Source: Flavobacterium magnum (GTDB lineage Bacteria > Bacteroidota > Bacteroidia > Flavobacteriales > Flavobacteriaceae). From it: a stretch of 64,000 nt of DNA. Below are positions 10,001 to 19,384 of this stretch, one piece after another. Made by a program: the position numbers and the translations under genes. The stretch is from assembly GCF_003055625.1 (NCBI RefSeq), contig NZ_CP028811.1, positions 2,728,001 through 2,792,000 on the forward strand. The letters are read 5' to 3'. Position 1 is the stretch's first letter, and every line of letters starts with the position of its first letter. The notes under the pieces are model-generated. The model was not told the origin of the DNA and did not search any database. It worked only from the letters and a program-made list of their open reading frames with translations.

Positions 10001-10076
10001 CCCGATGGCAGCGGTATCCTTTTTCCCGCTTCTGTAGCGGGGAAAAGATTTAGCGGACAGCGGGAAAAGCTGCCCG
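10001..10076. repeat. Hairpin-rich intergenic element between nnrD and gcvT
   Basis: GGCAGC (10007-10012) pairs with GCTGCC (10069-10074). Inside it, TTTTCCCGCT (10021-10030) can pair either with AGCGGGGAAAA (10036-10046, one bulge) or exactly with AGCGGGAAAA (10059-10068). The arrangement (AGCGG.ATCC, hairpin, AAAAGAT..AGCGGA) resembles from memory a dispersed intergenic element of Flavobacterium genomes. Only one copy is present in this window, so repetition is not shown here. Confidence 0.4.
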
Positions 10077-10140
10077 GAAAATAATCAATAAATTAATAAA
10101 AAATGATATTTTAGCGGGACAAACTTTTATCAATACAAGA

Positions 10141-11223
10141 ATGAAAAATACCGCGTTGACACACGTCCACGAAAGCCTTGGGGCGAAAATGCTGCCGTTT
10201 GCAGGGTACAATATGCCGATTACTTATGAGGGCGTAAATGCCGAACACGAAACTGTGCGCACCGGAGTTGGTGTTTTCGATGTATCGCACATGGGCGAAT
10301 TTTTCCTGTCCGGACCGAATGCGCTGGCGCTGATACAGAAAGTGACTTCAAACGATGCTTCCGTTTTGACTATCGGGAAGGCGCAATATTCCTGTTTGCC
10401 AAATGATCAGGGTGGCATCGTGGATGACCTGATCGTATACCGGATGGCAGATGAGGAATACCTGCTGGTCGTTAACGCCTCGAACATTGAAAAGGACTGG
10501 GAGTGGATTTCAGCGCACAACGATTTGGGCGTAACAATGGAAAACCGTTCTGACGATTATTCGCTGCTCGCTGTTCAGGGCCCTAAGGCGGTGGAAGCCA
10601 TGCAGGCTTTGTCGTCACTGGACCTGTCGCAGATTCCGTACTACCATTTTGCCGTTGGCGATTTTGCGGGTTTTGATGACGTCATTATTTCGGCAACAGG
10701 GTATACCGGCTCGGGCGGATTCGAGATTTATTGCAAGAATGACCAGGCCGAAACTGTGTGGAACAAGGTTTTTGAAGCCGGTGCCGCTTATGGCATCAAG
10801 CCGATCGGTTTGGCTGCGCGCGATACGCTAAGGCTAGAGATGGGATTCTGCCTTTACGGAAATGACATCAACGATACCACATCGCCGCTTGAGGCCGGTT
10901 TGGGCTGGATTACCAAGTTCAGCAAGGATTTTACGAATTCTGAACACCTGAAGAAACAAAAGGAAGAAGGTGTGAAACGCAAGCTCGTTGGTTTTGAGTT
11001 ATCGGAACGGGGCGTGCCGAGACATGACTATGACATCGTAGACAAAGACGGGAATGCCATCGGGATTGTAACTTCCGGTACAATGGCGCCATCATTGAAT
11101 AAAGGCATCGGACTTGGGTATGTGACGACAGCGCACAGTGCCCCTGACAGCGAAATTTTTATCCGGATCCGGAAAAATGACGTACCTGCCAAAGTGGTGA
11201 AACTGCCGTTTTACAAAAAATAA
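10141..11223 (+). CDS. gcvT: Aminomethyltransferase (glycine cleavage T protein)
   Basis: This 360-residue protein is the tetrahydrofolate-dependent T subunit of the glycine cleavage system. It transfers the methylene from the H-protein arm to THF and releases ammonia. Family motifs are [40 protein letters not shown] and [18 protein letters not shown]. Length is normal. It lies 4 nt before the Prc-type protease gene and probably heads a three-gene transcript (gcvT, protease, secreted helical protein). The other gcv genes are not in this window. Confidence 0.96.
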   Translation: MKNTALTHVHESLGAKMLPFAGYNMPITYEGVNAEHETVRTGVGVFDVSHMGEFFLSGPNALALIQKVTSNDASVLTIGKAQYSCLPNDQGGIVDDLIVYRMADEEYLLVVNASNIEKDWEWISAHNDLGVTMENRSDDYSLLAVQGPKAVEAMQALSSLDLSQIPYYHFAVGDFAGFDDVIISATGYTGSGGFEIYCKNDQAETVWNKVFEAGAAYGIKPIGLAARDTLRLEMGFCLYGNDINDTTSPLEAGLGWITKFSKDFTNSEHLKKQKEEGVKRKLVGFELSERGVPRHDYDIVDKDGNAIGIVTSGTMAPSLNKGIGLGYVTTAHSAPDSEIFIRIRKNDVPAKVVKLPFYKK

Positions 11224-11227
11224 ATGC

Positions 11228-13276
11228 ATGAAGAGACTACTACCCGTGTTACTGCTTTGCCAATTATCGCTGTATGCGCAGGACAGCAGCAGGGCCTGTG
11301 AGTTGGTTTCAAAAATAAATACGCTGGTACAGCGGGAGCATTATAAGCCAAAGCCGATCGACGACAGTCTTTCGGCTTATGTTTTTGATGACATGATGGA
11401 CCGCCTGGATATCGGTCGCAATATTTTCAGCAAAAAGGACTACGACAAACTAGCGGTTCACCGGTATAAGATTGACGATTACCTTACAGACGGCCGTTGC
11501 GGATTCCTGGATGAGTTTGCTGAAACATGGAAATCGGCCCTTATGCGAAAGCAGCAGACCATTGAAGCACTGCGCAGCGTGGCTTTCGATTATCAGTCAA
11601 AAGACAGCGTCAAGTTCAGCAAAAAGAATTTCGATTTTGACCTTGCTGAAAATGATTTTGGACGGGTCTGGCAAAAAAGGCTGCGATTTGAAATCCTCGA
11701 TGATATTTCAAAAACCAGTAAAGATCTCGATTCGCTGAAGCAGCATTTTACTGCACTGGAGAAGGCATCCAAGGCGAAAGTTTTTGATACCAACCTGTGT
11801 AAAGTCAGCAGCATCCTCGAAAACAAAAAAGGCCTTGAGTACCAGTTGCAGGGATTTTTCCTGGACGCCTTCTGTAATTACTTCGATCCGCATTCGAATT
11901 ATTTTTCACTCGACGCCAGATCGAGTTTCCTTTCGGGGCTCTCGACGAGCAACCTCTCGCTCGGCCTTGACATCGCCTTAAACGAAAAAGAGGAAATTAT
12001 TGTAGGCGACGTCATCCCCGGCGGACCCGCAGCGCGTAGTGAAAAATTTGAAAAAGGAGACAACATCATCAAAGTTGCCAACGCAAAAGGCGAAGCGTAT
12101 TGGGTTTCATGCACCTCACTGGAAACCATAGGCGAAATGATATTTGCCGATACGAGCCGTGAGCTGACCATCACGCTGCGCAAAAAAAACGGCAATACCG
12201 CAGAGGTCCGATTGCAGAAAGAAATTATGAAGGCTCGTGAAAACAGCGTGTACAGCTACATTGCTGAAAAAAATGGCACGCGCGTGGGCTACATCAACAT
12301 TCCCAATTTCTACTCTGATTTTGAAAACAACAGTCCATACGGTTGCGCCGATGATGTGGTTAAAGAAATCATCAAGCTGCAGGATGACAAGGTCGACGGT
12401 ATCGTAATCGACCTACTTGATAACGGCGGCGGATCTATGGAGGAAGCAATCAGGCTTGTCGGGATGTTTATTGATGTCGGCCCGGTTTCCATACTCACGA
12501 ATAATAAGGGGAGGCAGGAAATCCTTAAAGACACCAACCGCGGCATGGCGTACACTGGGCCCGTCGTGATCCTGGTGAATGGGTTTTCAGCGTCGGCGAG
12601 TGAATTCTTCTCAGCGGCTATGCAGGATTACAACCGCGCTTTTGTGATTGGCGCGCCTACTCTAGGCAAGGCGACAATGCAGACCATCATGCCGTTGGAC
12701 AATAAAAATGAGGACTTTGTCAAGCTTACGGTTGAAAAGTTTTACCGCATTACAGGGGAAAGCGGGCAAATCAGGGGTGTCATCCCTGACATCGAGTTGC
12801 CGATGCTCTTTGATGGCGTGATCAAACGGGAAGATGGCTTTAAAACCGCTTTGGTACACGATTCGATTACGACAAATGCGCGTTTTCGGCGATTGCTTAT
12901 TCCAAATAAAGAGCGTGTTTTGAGCCTCAGCAAAGCGCGCGTCCAGCATGACCCCAGATTGACTGAACTTCGCCATTACAACGAGGAGATCGACCGGATG
13001 TATGAAAAGCAGCGGGGCCCGATCAGGCTTACGCTGACCGATGTCTTCAAAGATGTACATGAAATTGATCCGCTTTGGGACAAGGTCAGGGAAATCACGG
13101 AAAGGCCTGCCGGAATGGCCGTAATCAACACCACTTACGAAACGACGAAAATGGGTTCAGATGCGTTCGAAAAAGAAATCAATGCGTATAAAATTAAGGA
13201 CGTCAAAACCAGCCCGTACCTTGAGGAGGCCATCAATATCATCCGGGATTACAAGGACTTCCTGAAAATGAACTAA
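11228..13276 (+). CDS. prc: Carboxy-terminal processing protease, S41 family (Prc/Tsp type)
   Basis: This 682-residue periplasmic protease has a signal peptide (MKRLLPVLLLCQLSLYAQ), an N-terminal helical region, a PDZ domain near residues 230-320 (GDVIPGGPAARSEKFEKGD), and the S41 catalytic core. The Ser is in NGFSASASEFFSAAMQDY and the Lys in APTLGKATMQ. The C-terminal part resembles the extra domain of E. coli Prc (DUF3340-like), and the overall length is the same as that protein. Family members degrade or process periplasmic and lipoprotein substrates involved in cell-wall turnover. The gene follows gcvT by 4 nt. Confidence 0.93.
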   Translation: MKRLLPVLLLCQLSLYAQDSSRACELVSKINTLVQREHYKPKPIDDSLSAYVFDDMMDRLDIGRNIFSKKDYDKLAVHRYKIDDYLTDGRCGFLDEFAETWKSALMRKQQTIEALRSVAFDYQSKDSVKFSKKNFDFDLAENDFGRVWQKRLRFEILDDISKTSKDLDSLKQHFTALEKASKAKVFDTNLCKVSSILENKKGLEYQLQGFFLDAFCNYFDPHSNYFSLDARSSFLSGLSTSNLSLGLDIALNEKEEIIVGDVIPGGPAARSEKFEKGDNIIKVANAKGEAYWVSCTSLETIGEMIFADTSRELTITLRKKNGNTAEVRLQKEIMKARENSVYSYIAEKNGTRVGYINIPNFYSDFENNSPYGCADDVVKEIIKLQDDKVDGIVIDLLDNGGGSMEEAIRLVGMFIDVGPVSILTNNKGRQEILKDTNRGMAYTGPVVILVNGFSASASEFFSAAMQDYNRAFVIGAPTLGKATMQTIMPLDNKNEDFVKLTVEKFYRITGESGQIRGVIPDIELPMLFDGVIKREDGFKTALVHDSITTNARFRRLLIPNKERVLSLSKARVQHDPRLTELRHYNEEIDRMYEKQRGPIRLTLTDVFKDVHEIDPLWDKVREITERPAGMAVINTTYETTKMGSDAFEKEINAYKIKDVKTSPYLEEAINIIRDYKDFLKMN

Positions 13277-13292
13277 ACAAGAACCAAAACAA

Positions 13293-14327
13293 ATGAAAGC
13301 AAAATGCATCCTGCTGCTACTGTTGGCAGCCTCGTTATCCGCTCACAGCCAGACGTTCAATACCCCTGTCGAATACTTGAATTACATCGGTAAGGAATCG
13401 GCGAACATTTCGAAATCAACCTGGAAATACATGGATGCCGTCGCGCACAGCAAAAGAGCACGAAAAATCAATAATACGCGGGAGGCGTTAGTCAAAACCA
13501 TTCAGGCGGCCGCCACAAAAATTCGGGGTTTGAAAGACGGCTACAAAGGCGATGTCGAATACCGTGACCAGGTGCTTGCCTACCTGTCCTTCTCCGAAAA
13601 TATGATTCAGGAGGAATATGGCAGGGTGATTGATATGCAGGAAGTGGCCGAACAATCCTATGATTATATGGAAGCGTACATCCTTTTACAGGAAAAGATC
13701 AACGAGAAATTCAGCGTCGAAATTGGAAAAATCAATGCGGCGCAGGATGCATTCGGATTGAAATACCAAATACAAATGTCGGGTGAAACCAGTGAACTTG
13801 GCAAGAAAATCAAGCTTTCCAACGAAGTTTTCGACAACAGGAGTAAACTCTACCTGCTGTTTTTCAAGGTAAACTTTACCGAATCATCAATGATGAAAGC
13901 GCTCGAGGCGAAGGATTTGACCGCCGTACAACAAAATGCGAATGCGATGGCGCAGTACGCTGCGGAAGGACTGGAAAGTCTCAAAATATTCAAGCCCTAT
14001 AAAAACGACCCGATGCTGGTTAACGCGAGTAAGAAATATTTTGAGTTTGCGCAAAAAGAATCCTCGGAGTATGTCCCGAAGGTGGCTGCTTTCATGATGT
14101 TGAACCAAAAGTTCGAGGACAGCAAAAAACTATTCGACGCAAAAAGCGACAGCCAGCGTACGAAGGAAGACATCGCGCAATTCAACAAACTCGTCGATGA
14201 ATTCAACAAAGGAATCAATGAATATAACAAGGTGAACAGCAAGTACAACACCGACCGAAGCACCAACATACAGAATTGGGAGATTACTGCAGACAATTTT
14301 GTAGCAAAACATGTGCCTGCGGGATAA
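13293..14327 (+). CDS. Secreted helical protein, unknown function (LIC11966-like)
   Basis: This 344-residue protein has a signal peptide (MKAKCILLLLLAASLSAHSQ) and an almost entirely alpha-helical mature region rich in Lys, Glu and Ala (KLSNEVFDNRSKLYLLFFKV, FEDSKKLFDAKSDSQRTKED). No transmembrane segment or catalytic motif is visible. It resembles from memory the surface proteins annotated LIC11966 in Bacteroidota, but I am not certain. It lies 16 nt after the protease gene, so it could be a substrate or partner in the periplasm; that is inference from position. Confidence 0.8.
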   Translation: MKAKCILLLLLAASLSAHSQTFNTPVEYLNYIGKESANISKSTWKYMDAVAHSKRARKINNTREALVKTIQAAATKIRGLKDGYKGDVEYRDQVLAYLSFSENMIQEEYGRVIDMQEVAEQSYDYMEAYILLQEKINEKFSVEIGKINAAQDAFGLKYQIQMSGETSELGKKIKLSNEVFDNRSKLYLLFFKVNFTESSMMKALEAKDLTAVQQNANAMAQYAAEGLESLKIFKPYKNDPMLVNASKKYFEFAQKESSEYVPKVAAFMMLNQKFEDSKKLFDAKSDSQRTKEDIAQFNKLVDEFNKGINEYNKVNSKYNTDRSTNIQNWEITADNFVAKHVPAG

Positions 14328-14332
14328 AATCA

Positions 14333-14363
14333 TTTGTAAAAACAAGCAGAAACATTATTTTTG
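14333..14363 (+). promoter_or_regulatory. yebC promoter
   Basis: TTTG (14333-14336), 19 nt spacer, TATTTTTG (14356-14363): an exact Bacteroidota-type promoter. The expected transcript start is near 14369, leaving a leader of about 20 nt to the ATG at 14389. Confidence 0.8.
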
Positions 14364-14388
14364 CCTGCGTTAAGAAACACACATTATT

Positions 14389-15099
14389 ATGGGAAGAGCG
14401 TTTGAGTTCAGGAAAGGCAGGAAAATGAAGCGTTGGTCGGCGATGGCCAAAGCGTTTACACGAATCGGGAAAGACATCGTGATGGCAGTCAAAGAGGGCG
14501 GCCCGAATCCGGAAGCCAATTCCAGGCTGCGTGCGGTAATGCAGAATGCCAAAGCAGCCAATATGCCAAAAGAAAATGTCGAGCGTGCGATCAAGAAAGC
14601 CACCGACAAAGATACGGCAAACTATAAGGAAGTGTTGTTTGAAGGCTATGCGCCGCATGGTATCGCCTTGCTGATCGAGACCGCCACAGACAATAACAAC
14701 CGCACTGTAGCCAATATCCGAAGCTATTTCAATAAGTGCAACGGCACGTTAGGCACGCAGGGCTCGGTGGAATTTATGTTTGACCATACCTGTAACTTCC
14801 GGATCCCGTCCGATGGAATTGATGTAGAGGAACTCGAACTGGAATTCATTGATTTTGGCGCAGAGGAAATTTTCGCCGATGAAGACGGCATCCTGATTTA
14901 CGCACCATTTGAGAGCTTCGGCGCAATACAGAAAGAACTCGAGAGCCGCGGCATCGAAATCCTGTCTTCAGGTTTTGAGAGGATTCCGCAAATCACCAAA
15001 GAGCTTACCGAAGCCCAGGTTGCCGACGTGGAGAAGCTCATCGAAAAAATAGAAGAAGATGATGACGTCATGAACGTATACCATACGATGCAGGAATAA
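14389..15099 (+). CDS. YebC/PmpR (TACO1) family protein
   Basis: This is a 236-residue cytosolic protein of the YebC family. The start MGRAFEFRKGRKMKRWSAMAK is characteristic, followed by NPEANSRLRAVMQNAKAANMPK and YEGYAPHG-type (here FEGYAPHGIALLIETATDNN) motifs and an acidic C-terminus. Family members were long annotated as transcription regulators; mitochondrial TACO1 and recent bacterial work link them to translation of difficult sequences such as proline stretches. The gene has its own promoter and terminator and is monocistronic. Confidence 0.95.
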   Translation: MGRAFEFRKGRKMKRWSAMAKAFTRIGKDIVMAVKEGGPNPEANSRLRAVMQNAKAANMPKENVERAIKKATDKDTANYKEVLFEGYAPHGIALLIETATDNNNRTVANIRSYFNKCNGTLGTQGSVEFMFDHTCNFRIPSDGIDVEELELEFIDFGAEEIFADEDGILIYAPFESFGAIQKELESRGIEILSSGFERIPQITKELTEAQVADVEKLIEKIEEDDDVMNVYHTMQE

Positions 15100-15142
15100 T
15101 ATGACAGCTTTCCATCGAAAAGCCATCGTTTAAATAAAATGT

Positions 15143-15176
15143 AAACTCCGGGGGAAACTTCGGAGTTTTTGTTTTT
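15143..15176 (+). terminator. Terminator after yebC
   Basis: AAACTCCG (15143-15150) pairs with CGGAGTTT (15161-15168) across a 10-nt loop and is followed by TTTGTTTTTT. Confidence 0.85.
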
Positions 15177-15246
15177 TCAGTAGCGAAATCCGTAGTCTTG
15201 CCGGGGCATCGTTGGCAGGCAACGCCCACCCGACTTTATAACTTCC

Positions 15247-15254
15247 TACTTTTG
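15247..15254 (+). promoter_or_regulatory. -7 box for the sigma/anti-sigma operon
   Basis: TACTTTTG matches TAnnTTTG exactly. It lies about 70 nt before the TTG start at 15326, which leaves an unusually long, A-rich leader. No convincing -33 TTTG is seen at the usual distance, so an activator or a different sigma factor is possible. Confidence 0.5.
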
Positions 15255-15325
15255 TAAAAAAATTTACCGAAACTGTAACAACAAAAAATAGCAACAGTCA
15301 TTCAACTAAACTACTGACAGCATCA

Positions 15326-15877
15326 TTGGACCAAAACCAGTCGCATATCGATAACCTGATACGGTTGTGCAGAGACAACAGCCGTTCCGCGCAGTTCGAA
15401 CTGTACAATCTCTATTACAAGGCGATGTACAATACGGCGCTGCGTATCGTGAAGGACATACATTGGGCCGAAGATGTCATGCAGGAGTCGTTCCTCAAAG
15501 CCTTCACGAAGCTCGATTCGTTTAAAGGCGAAGTGACTTTCGGGTCGTGGCTCAAACGGATTGTAATTAATCACAGCATCGACAACTATAAAAAACTGAA
15601 CAAACAGGCGTTGTCCCCGATTGAAGACGTGCTTTACAAAGTTGGTGACCATGGGCAGGAACCCGAAGGATTTGATTTTACAGGAATGAAGGCGCAGCAA
15701 ATCCTGGACACCATCAAATCACTCAAAGACAATTACAGGCTGGCGCTTACCCTGCTTTTCGTAGAAGGCTACGACCAGGAAGAAATCAGCGAGATTATGA
15801 ATATCAATGCGGGAAATTGCAGGACGCTCATCAGCAGGGCCAAAGAAAGCCTGCGCCAGAAATTAGACAATTTATGA
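15326..15877 (+). CDS. RNA polymerase ECF-type sigma factor
   Basis: This 183-residue sigma-70 family protein has region 2 (AMYNTALRIVKDIHWAEDVMQE, FGSWLKRIVINHSIDNYKK) and region 4 (LKDNYRLALTLLFVEGYDQE, EISEIMNINAGNCRTLISRAK). The start is TTG at 15326: no ATG or GTG lies upstream in frame before the promoter box, and the next ATG would cut region 2. The stop overlaps the anti-sigma start as ATGA, so translation is coupled. Downstream genes encode a membrane anti-sigma-like protein and envelope proteins, so this is probably an envelope-responsive regulator. Confidence 0.9.
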   Translation: MDQNQSHIDNLIRLCRDNSRSAQFELYNLYYKAMYNTALRIVKDIHWAEDVMQESFLKAFTKLDSFKGEVTFGSWLKRIVINHSIDNYKKLNKQALSPIEDVLYKVGDHGQEPEGFDFTGMKAQQILDTIKSLKDNYRLALTLLFVEGYDQEEISEIMNINAGNCRTLISRAKESLRQKLDNL

Positions 15878-16398
15878 ATATGGAATACCACAACAAGAAC
15901 GGATTCAACATGCCCGATTTTGATATCGAAGAACCACCTATGGGTCACCACCAGCGGTTCCTGGACCGATTGGACGGTAATCTGAAAAGCAAAAAGCGAT
16001 TTCCTTACCGCATGGTGATGGCGGTTGCCGCATCGATAGTCATCTTTTTAGGACTGTGGATGAATTTCCAGCCCGTCTCAAACGAAAAGCCGATGGCAAA
16101 ACTGTCAGCCGAAAACAGGGAAACCCAGGAGTATTTCTCCAATGTAATCCGGATGGAACTGGCGTCGCTCAGGAAGGAAAGCAGCCCGGAAGCAAAACCG
16201 ATCCTAGACGATGCGTTCAGGCAGCTTGAATCACTGGATCACGACTACAACAAATTAATGAAAGAACTTTCAGAAAAAGGCGAAAGCAAACAAATCATCC
16301 ATGCGATGATCACCAACCTGCAGACGCGGATTTCATTCCTGGAACGGGTGGAGACGCAAATTGACAGAATCAAACAATTTAAAAGTAAATCATCATGA
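15874..16398 (+). CDS. Probable membrane-anchored anti-sigma factor
   Basis: This is a 174-residue protein. The start at 15874 (ATGA overlap with the sigma stop) gives a cytosolic N-terminus with GHHQRFLDRLDGNLK, one membrane segment (VMAVAASIVIFLGLWM), and an extracytoplasmic helical part (KPILDDAFRQLESLDHDYNK, LQTRISFLERVETQIDRIK) that looks like a coiled coil. The topology and gene order are those of an anti-sigma factor paired with the upstream sigma gene. It has no zinc-binding HxxxCxxC motif. The assignment rests mainly on position and topology. Confidence 0.75.
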   Translation: MNMEYHNKNGFNMPDFDIEEPPMGHHQRFLDRLDGNLKSKKRFPYRMVMAVAASIVIFLGLWMNFQPVSNEKPMAKLSAENRETQEYFSNVIRMELASLRKESSPEAKPILDDAFRQLESLDHDYNKLMKELSEKGESKQIIHAMITNLQTRISFLERVETQIDRIKQFKSKSS

Positions 16399-17441
16399 GA
16401 ACAAAAAGTTTCAGATCTATCGCCGTAACAGTATTCATGCTGAGCGGATGCTTTGCAAGTGCCGGCGACGCGCTGATAAAGAAAGACAAGAAAATCAGCA
16501 AGGCTTATAATGTCAATGCCGATGCGATTGCGGACATACAGAATAAATACGGCAATGTGTACGTAGCAACCTGGGACGAAAACAAGATCCAGATTGATGT
16601 GGTGATTACAGTGGAAGGCAGGGATGAAAAAAAAGTCGACAAGCGGCTTAACGCCATCGACGTGTCGTTTGAAGCATTGAAGGCAAAAATTTCGGCGAAA
16701 ACCATTTTCGGGAGTGACGGCGTAAACAACACCAACATGGAAGTCAATTACACCGTAAGAATCCCTAAAAATGGCCGTATCGACCTCGACAATCGGTATG
16801 GAAACATCATCGTGGATAGAATTGCCGGAGCAAGCGATATCGACTGCCATTACGGCAACCTGACTGTGGGTGAGCTGCAGGACGACAACAACAACATCCG
16901 TTTGAAATACTGTGATAAGGTGACCATAGGCTACGCCAAAACGATGATGCTCGACAGCCAGTACTCCAACACCATTCTTAAAAAAGTGGGAAACATCATT
17001 TTCAATGGCGACTATTCCAACCTGAACTGCCAGGATGCCGGAAACGTCATCTACAAGTCAGATTACGGCGAATTGCTGCTCGGCGAGGTGGATGATATTA
17101 CTATTAAGGGAGACTATATCGGCATTAAGATCGGGAAACTGAATAAAAATCTCGTTTCCAATACCGATTACAGTAACATGAGCATCGGTGTCGCAGCGAA
17201 AGCGAACAATATTGCGATAAACGGCTCTTATTCGAATTTCGAAATAAAATACGACACCGATTACAATTTTGATTTTGATATTGTACTGAAATACACAGAA
17301 TTGAAATCAAGTGGCCTTACCTTCCAAAGCAGGAAAGAATCCGTTTCCTCTGCCGCGTACAAGGGATTTTATAAAACCGCCGGAAAAAACAAACTGAGCA
17401 TCTCTCTTGAATACGGCGATCTCAAACTAACCAGAATCTAA
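16395..17441 (+). CDS. Exported DUF4097-like beta-repeat protein
   Basis: This 348-residue protein starts with a signal sequence containing LSGC (a possible lipobox) or a signal peptidase I site after CFASA. The mature protein is a repetitive beta structure with many Tyr-Gly-Asn and Tyr-Ser-Asn turns (DNRYGNIIVDR, DCHYGNLTVG, NGDYSNLNCQ, KSDYGELLLG). This is as expected for the DUF4097/adhesin-like parallel beta-helix group. It overlaps the anti-sigma gene by 4 nt (ATGA). It may be a surface or periplasmic output or sensor of the sigma system. The exact function is unknown. Confidence 0.8.
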   Translation: MRTKSFRSIAVTVFMLSGCFASAGDALIKKDKKISKAYNVNADAIADIQNKYGNVYVATWDENKIQIDVVITVEGRDEKKVDKRLNAIDVSFEALKAKISAKTIFGSDGVNNTNMEVNYTVRIPKNGRIDLDNRYGNIIVDRIAGASDIDCHYGNLTVGELQDDNNNIRLKYCDKVTIGYAKTMMLDSQYSNTILKKVGNIIFNGDYSNLNCQDAGNVIYKSDYGELLLGEVDDITIKGDYIGIKIGKLNKNLVSNTDYSNMSIGVAAKANNIAINGSYSNFEIKYDTDYNFDFDIVLKYTELKSSGLTFQSRKESVSSAAYKGFYKTAGKNKLSISLEYGDLKLTRI

Positions 17442-17481
17442 GGGTTTTAATCATCATACTAATCAAAAAAATTAATCAAAA

Positions 17482-18150
17482 ATGAAAAATGCAGTCAGGG
17501 TCTTATGTATTGCAATGTGCTCCATGCTTGCCCATGCCCAGGAAAAAAGGAATCCGGGGCACTTCACGGGAATTGATGTAAGGGGTTCCTTCAATGTTGT
17601 GCTGAGCAAAGGCAAGGAAGGCGTTGCGATTTATGCGGATAAGTCAGCACTGGAACACATCAAAACCGAAGTGAGTAACGGCGTATTGGCCTTATTTGTG
17701 GAAGGCACGCACCGCATTAAGGGCAACGTCAAAATCGAGGTTTCGTATGAAACATTAGCACAGATTATTTTAAATGGGTCGGGTGACATCACCACAGAAG
17801 GAACCATCAACACAGAAGACCTTAAAGTACAGCTTATCGGGTCAGGTGACATTGCGCTCACCGTCGAAGCCAGGAATGTAAAAGCCAGCCTTGACGGATC
17901 AGGCGACATCACGCTGCAAGGCAAAGCGACCAATCTCAGTGCGGGAGTAACCGGTTCCGGCAACCTGCTGGCAGGTAGGCTGAAATCCGGGAATGTCCAG
18001 GCTGCCGTTGTAGGTTCGGGTGATTGCACCGTATTTGCATCGGAAGCAATCAGGGCCCGTGTAGAAGGCTCAGGAGACATTTCCTATTACGGAAATCCGG
18101 CTACGGAAGACACGAAAGTTTCAGGTTCTGGAAGTATCGACAAAAAATAA
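17482..18150 (+). CDS. GIN (DUF2807) domain protein, secreted
   Basis: This 222-residue protein has a signal peptide (MKNAVRVLCIAMCSMLAHAQ) and a head-GIN domain: GIDVRGSFNVVLSKG at the start, then repeated beta turns GSGDI (NGSGDITTEG, IGSGDIALTV, DGSGDITLQG, GSGNLLAG, VGSGDCTVF, EGSGDISYYG). GIN proteins form a right-handed beta-helix and are common in Bacteroidota envelopes; their role is not settled. It ends with SGSGSIDKK. It lies 40 nt after the DUF4097-like gene and closes the sigma operon before a terminator. Confidence 0.9.
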   Translation: MKNAVRVLCIAMCSMLAHAQEKRNPGHFTGIDVRGSFNVVLSKGKEGVAIYADKSALEHIKTEVSNGVLALFVEGTHRIKGNVKIEVSYETLAQIILNGSGDITTEGTINTEDLKVQLIGSGDIALTVEARNVKASLDGSGDITLQGKATNLSAGVTGSGNLLAGRLKSGNVQAAVVGSGDCTVFASEAIRARVEGSGDISYYGNPATEDTKVSGSGSIDKK

Positions 18151-18193
18151 TGTATTGATACGGTTAAAGTTAGTAGTTTGACACAGAACGGAA

Positions 18194-18222
18194 AGCCCTG
18201 GATGAGAGTCCGGGGTTTTTTA
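18194..18222 (+). terminator. Terminator of the sigma operon
   Basis: CCCTGG (18196-18201) pairs with CCGGGG (18210-18215, one G-T pair) and is followed by TTTTTT, 44 nt after the GIN gene. Confidence 0.7.
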
Positions 18223-18244
18223 TCAAAAACTTTGAAGTGGTTCG

Positions 18245-18276
18245 CTAAAAAAAACTCCGGCCAACAGACCGGAGTT
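18245..18276 (-). terminator. Terminator of the cysteine synthase-like gene
   Basis: On the minus strand AACTCCGG (18276-18269) pairs with CCGGAGTT (18260-18253) across 8 nt and is followed by TTTTTT. Confidence 0.85.
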
Positions 18277-18290
18277 AATATATTTACTAG

Positions 18291-19331
18291 TTACTTAATG
18301 AACTCTATTTTCTGTGCTTCTTCAGCATTGACGCTGTCGAAGAAACCCTGCTCGTTCATCCAGTCGTCACTGAACACCTTGCTCATGTACCGCGAACCAT
18401 GGTCAGGGAAAATAGCGATGACGTTGCTGTCTTCATTGAATTCGCCCTCTTCGGCATATTGCTTGATGGCCTGCATCACCGCACCCGAAGTATAACCCAC
18501 AAACAGACCTTCTTTTTTAGCGATTTCCCTTGTGGTATGTGCGCTTTCCTCATCTGTGACTTTCATGAAATGGTCGATGACATCAAAATCAGTAGCCGTC
18601 GGGATCAGGTTTTTCCCCAATCCTTCAATACGGTAAGGGTAAATCTCATCGGCATCGAACTCCTTGGTCTCATGGTATTTTTTAAGCACCGATCCAAAAG
18701 CATCAACACCGAGGATCCGGATCTCGGGATTCATTTCCTTCAGGTATTTCGCCGCCCCTGAAATGGTACCGCCTGTACCGCTGCACGCAATAAGGTGCGT
18801 GATTTTGCCATTGGTCTGTTCCCAGATTTCCGGTCCGGTAGACTTATAGTGGGCGTCGATATTCAATTGGTTGAAATACTGGTTGATGTATACGGAACCT
18901 TTGGTTTCCTCGTGCAAACGCTTGGCTACACTGTAGTAGGAACGGTCGTCATCCGCGGAAACATGCGCAGGGCAAACGTAGACTTTAGCCCCAAGGCTGC
19001 GCAACATGTCAATTTTGTCTTTTGATGATTTGGAACTTACGGCAAGGATGCAGTTGTATCCTTTGATGATGCTGACCATAGCCAGGCTGAATCCCGTATT
19101 TCCTGATGTTGTTTCGATGATGGTATCACCTGGAGAAAGAATACCTTGTTTTTCAGCTTCTTCGATAATGTAAAGGGCAATCCTGTCTTTGGTAGAGTGT
19201 CCCGGGTTGAAGGCTTCTACTTTTGCGTAAAAATTTCCCGGTAAAGATTCAGTGATTTTGTTCAGCTTTATAAGAGGTGTATTCCCTATTAAACCTAAAA
19301 CATTATCGTAAGCTTTTATATCTTCTTTCAT
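18291..19331 (-). CDS. PLP-dependent cysteine synthase / cystathionine beta-synthase-like enzyme
   Basis: This 346-residue fold-type II PLP enzyme has the start [17 protein letters not shown], the PLP lysine in GHSTKDR, the phosphate-loop motif [12 protein letters not shown], and [15 protein letters not shown]. It carries no CBS domains, so it resembles O-acetylserine sulfhydrylase or the catalytic core of cystathionine beta-synthase. The [12 protein letters not shown] and INQYFNQLN segments and the longer C-terminus fit the CBS-like subgroup better than CysK. Substrate specificity cannot be set from sequence alone. Confidence 0.88.
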   Translation of the reverse strand: MKEDIKAYDNVLGLIGNTPLIKLNKITESLPGNFYAKVEAFNPGHSTKDRIALYIIEEAEKQGILSPGDTIIETTSGNTGFSLAMVSIIKGYNCILAVSSKSSKDKIDMLRSLGAKVYVCPAHVSADDDRSYYSVAKRLHEETKGSVYINQYFNQLNIDAHYKSTGPEIWEQTNGKITHLIACSGTGGTISGAAKYLKEMNPEIRILGVDAFGSVLKKYHETKEFDADEIYPYRIEGLGKNLIPTATDFDVIDHFMKVTDEESAHTTREIAKKEGLFVGYTSGAVMQAIKQYAEEGEFNEDSNVIAIFPDHGSRYMSKVFSDDWMNEQGFFDSVNAEEAQKIEFIK

Positions 19332-19384
19332 AAAATAAATTAGTCAAGGCAGTTTGGCGGTCTTTCGCAGACTTCAAAACATTG

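Noticed and set aside
10021..10076. Glycine riboswitch before gcvT
   Set aside because: The hairpins lack the conserved glycine-aptamer bases and lie upstream of the likely transcription start.
16245..16850. 201-aa minus-strand frame opposite the anti-sigma and DUF4097-like genes
   Set aside because: It spans two overlapping plus-strand genes with good evidence and shows no domain.
17760..18080. DNA repeat array in the GIN gene
   Set aside because: The similarity is at the protein level (GSGDI beta-helix turns) and the codons differ between units.
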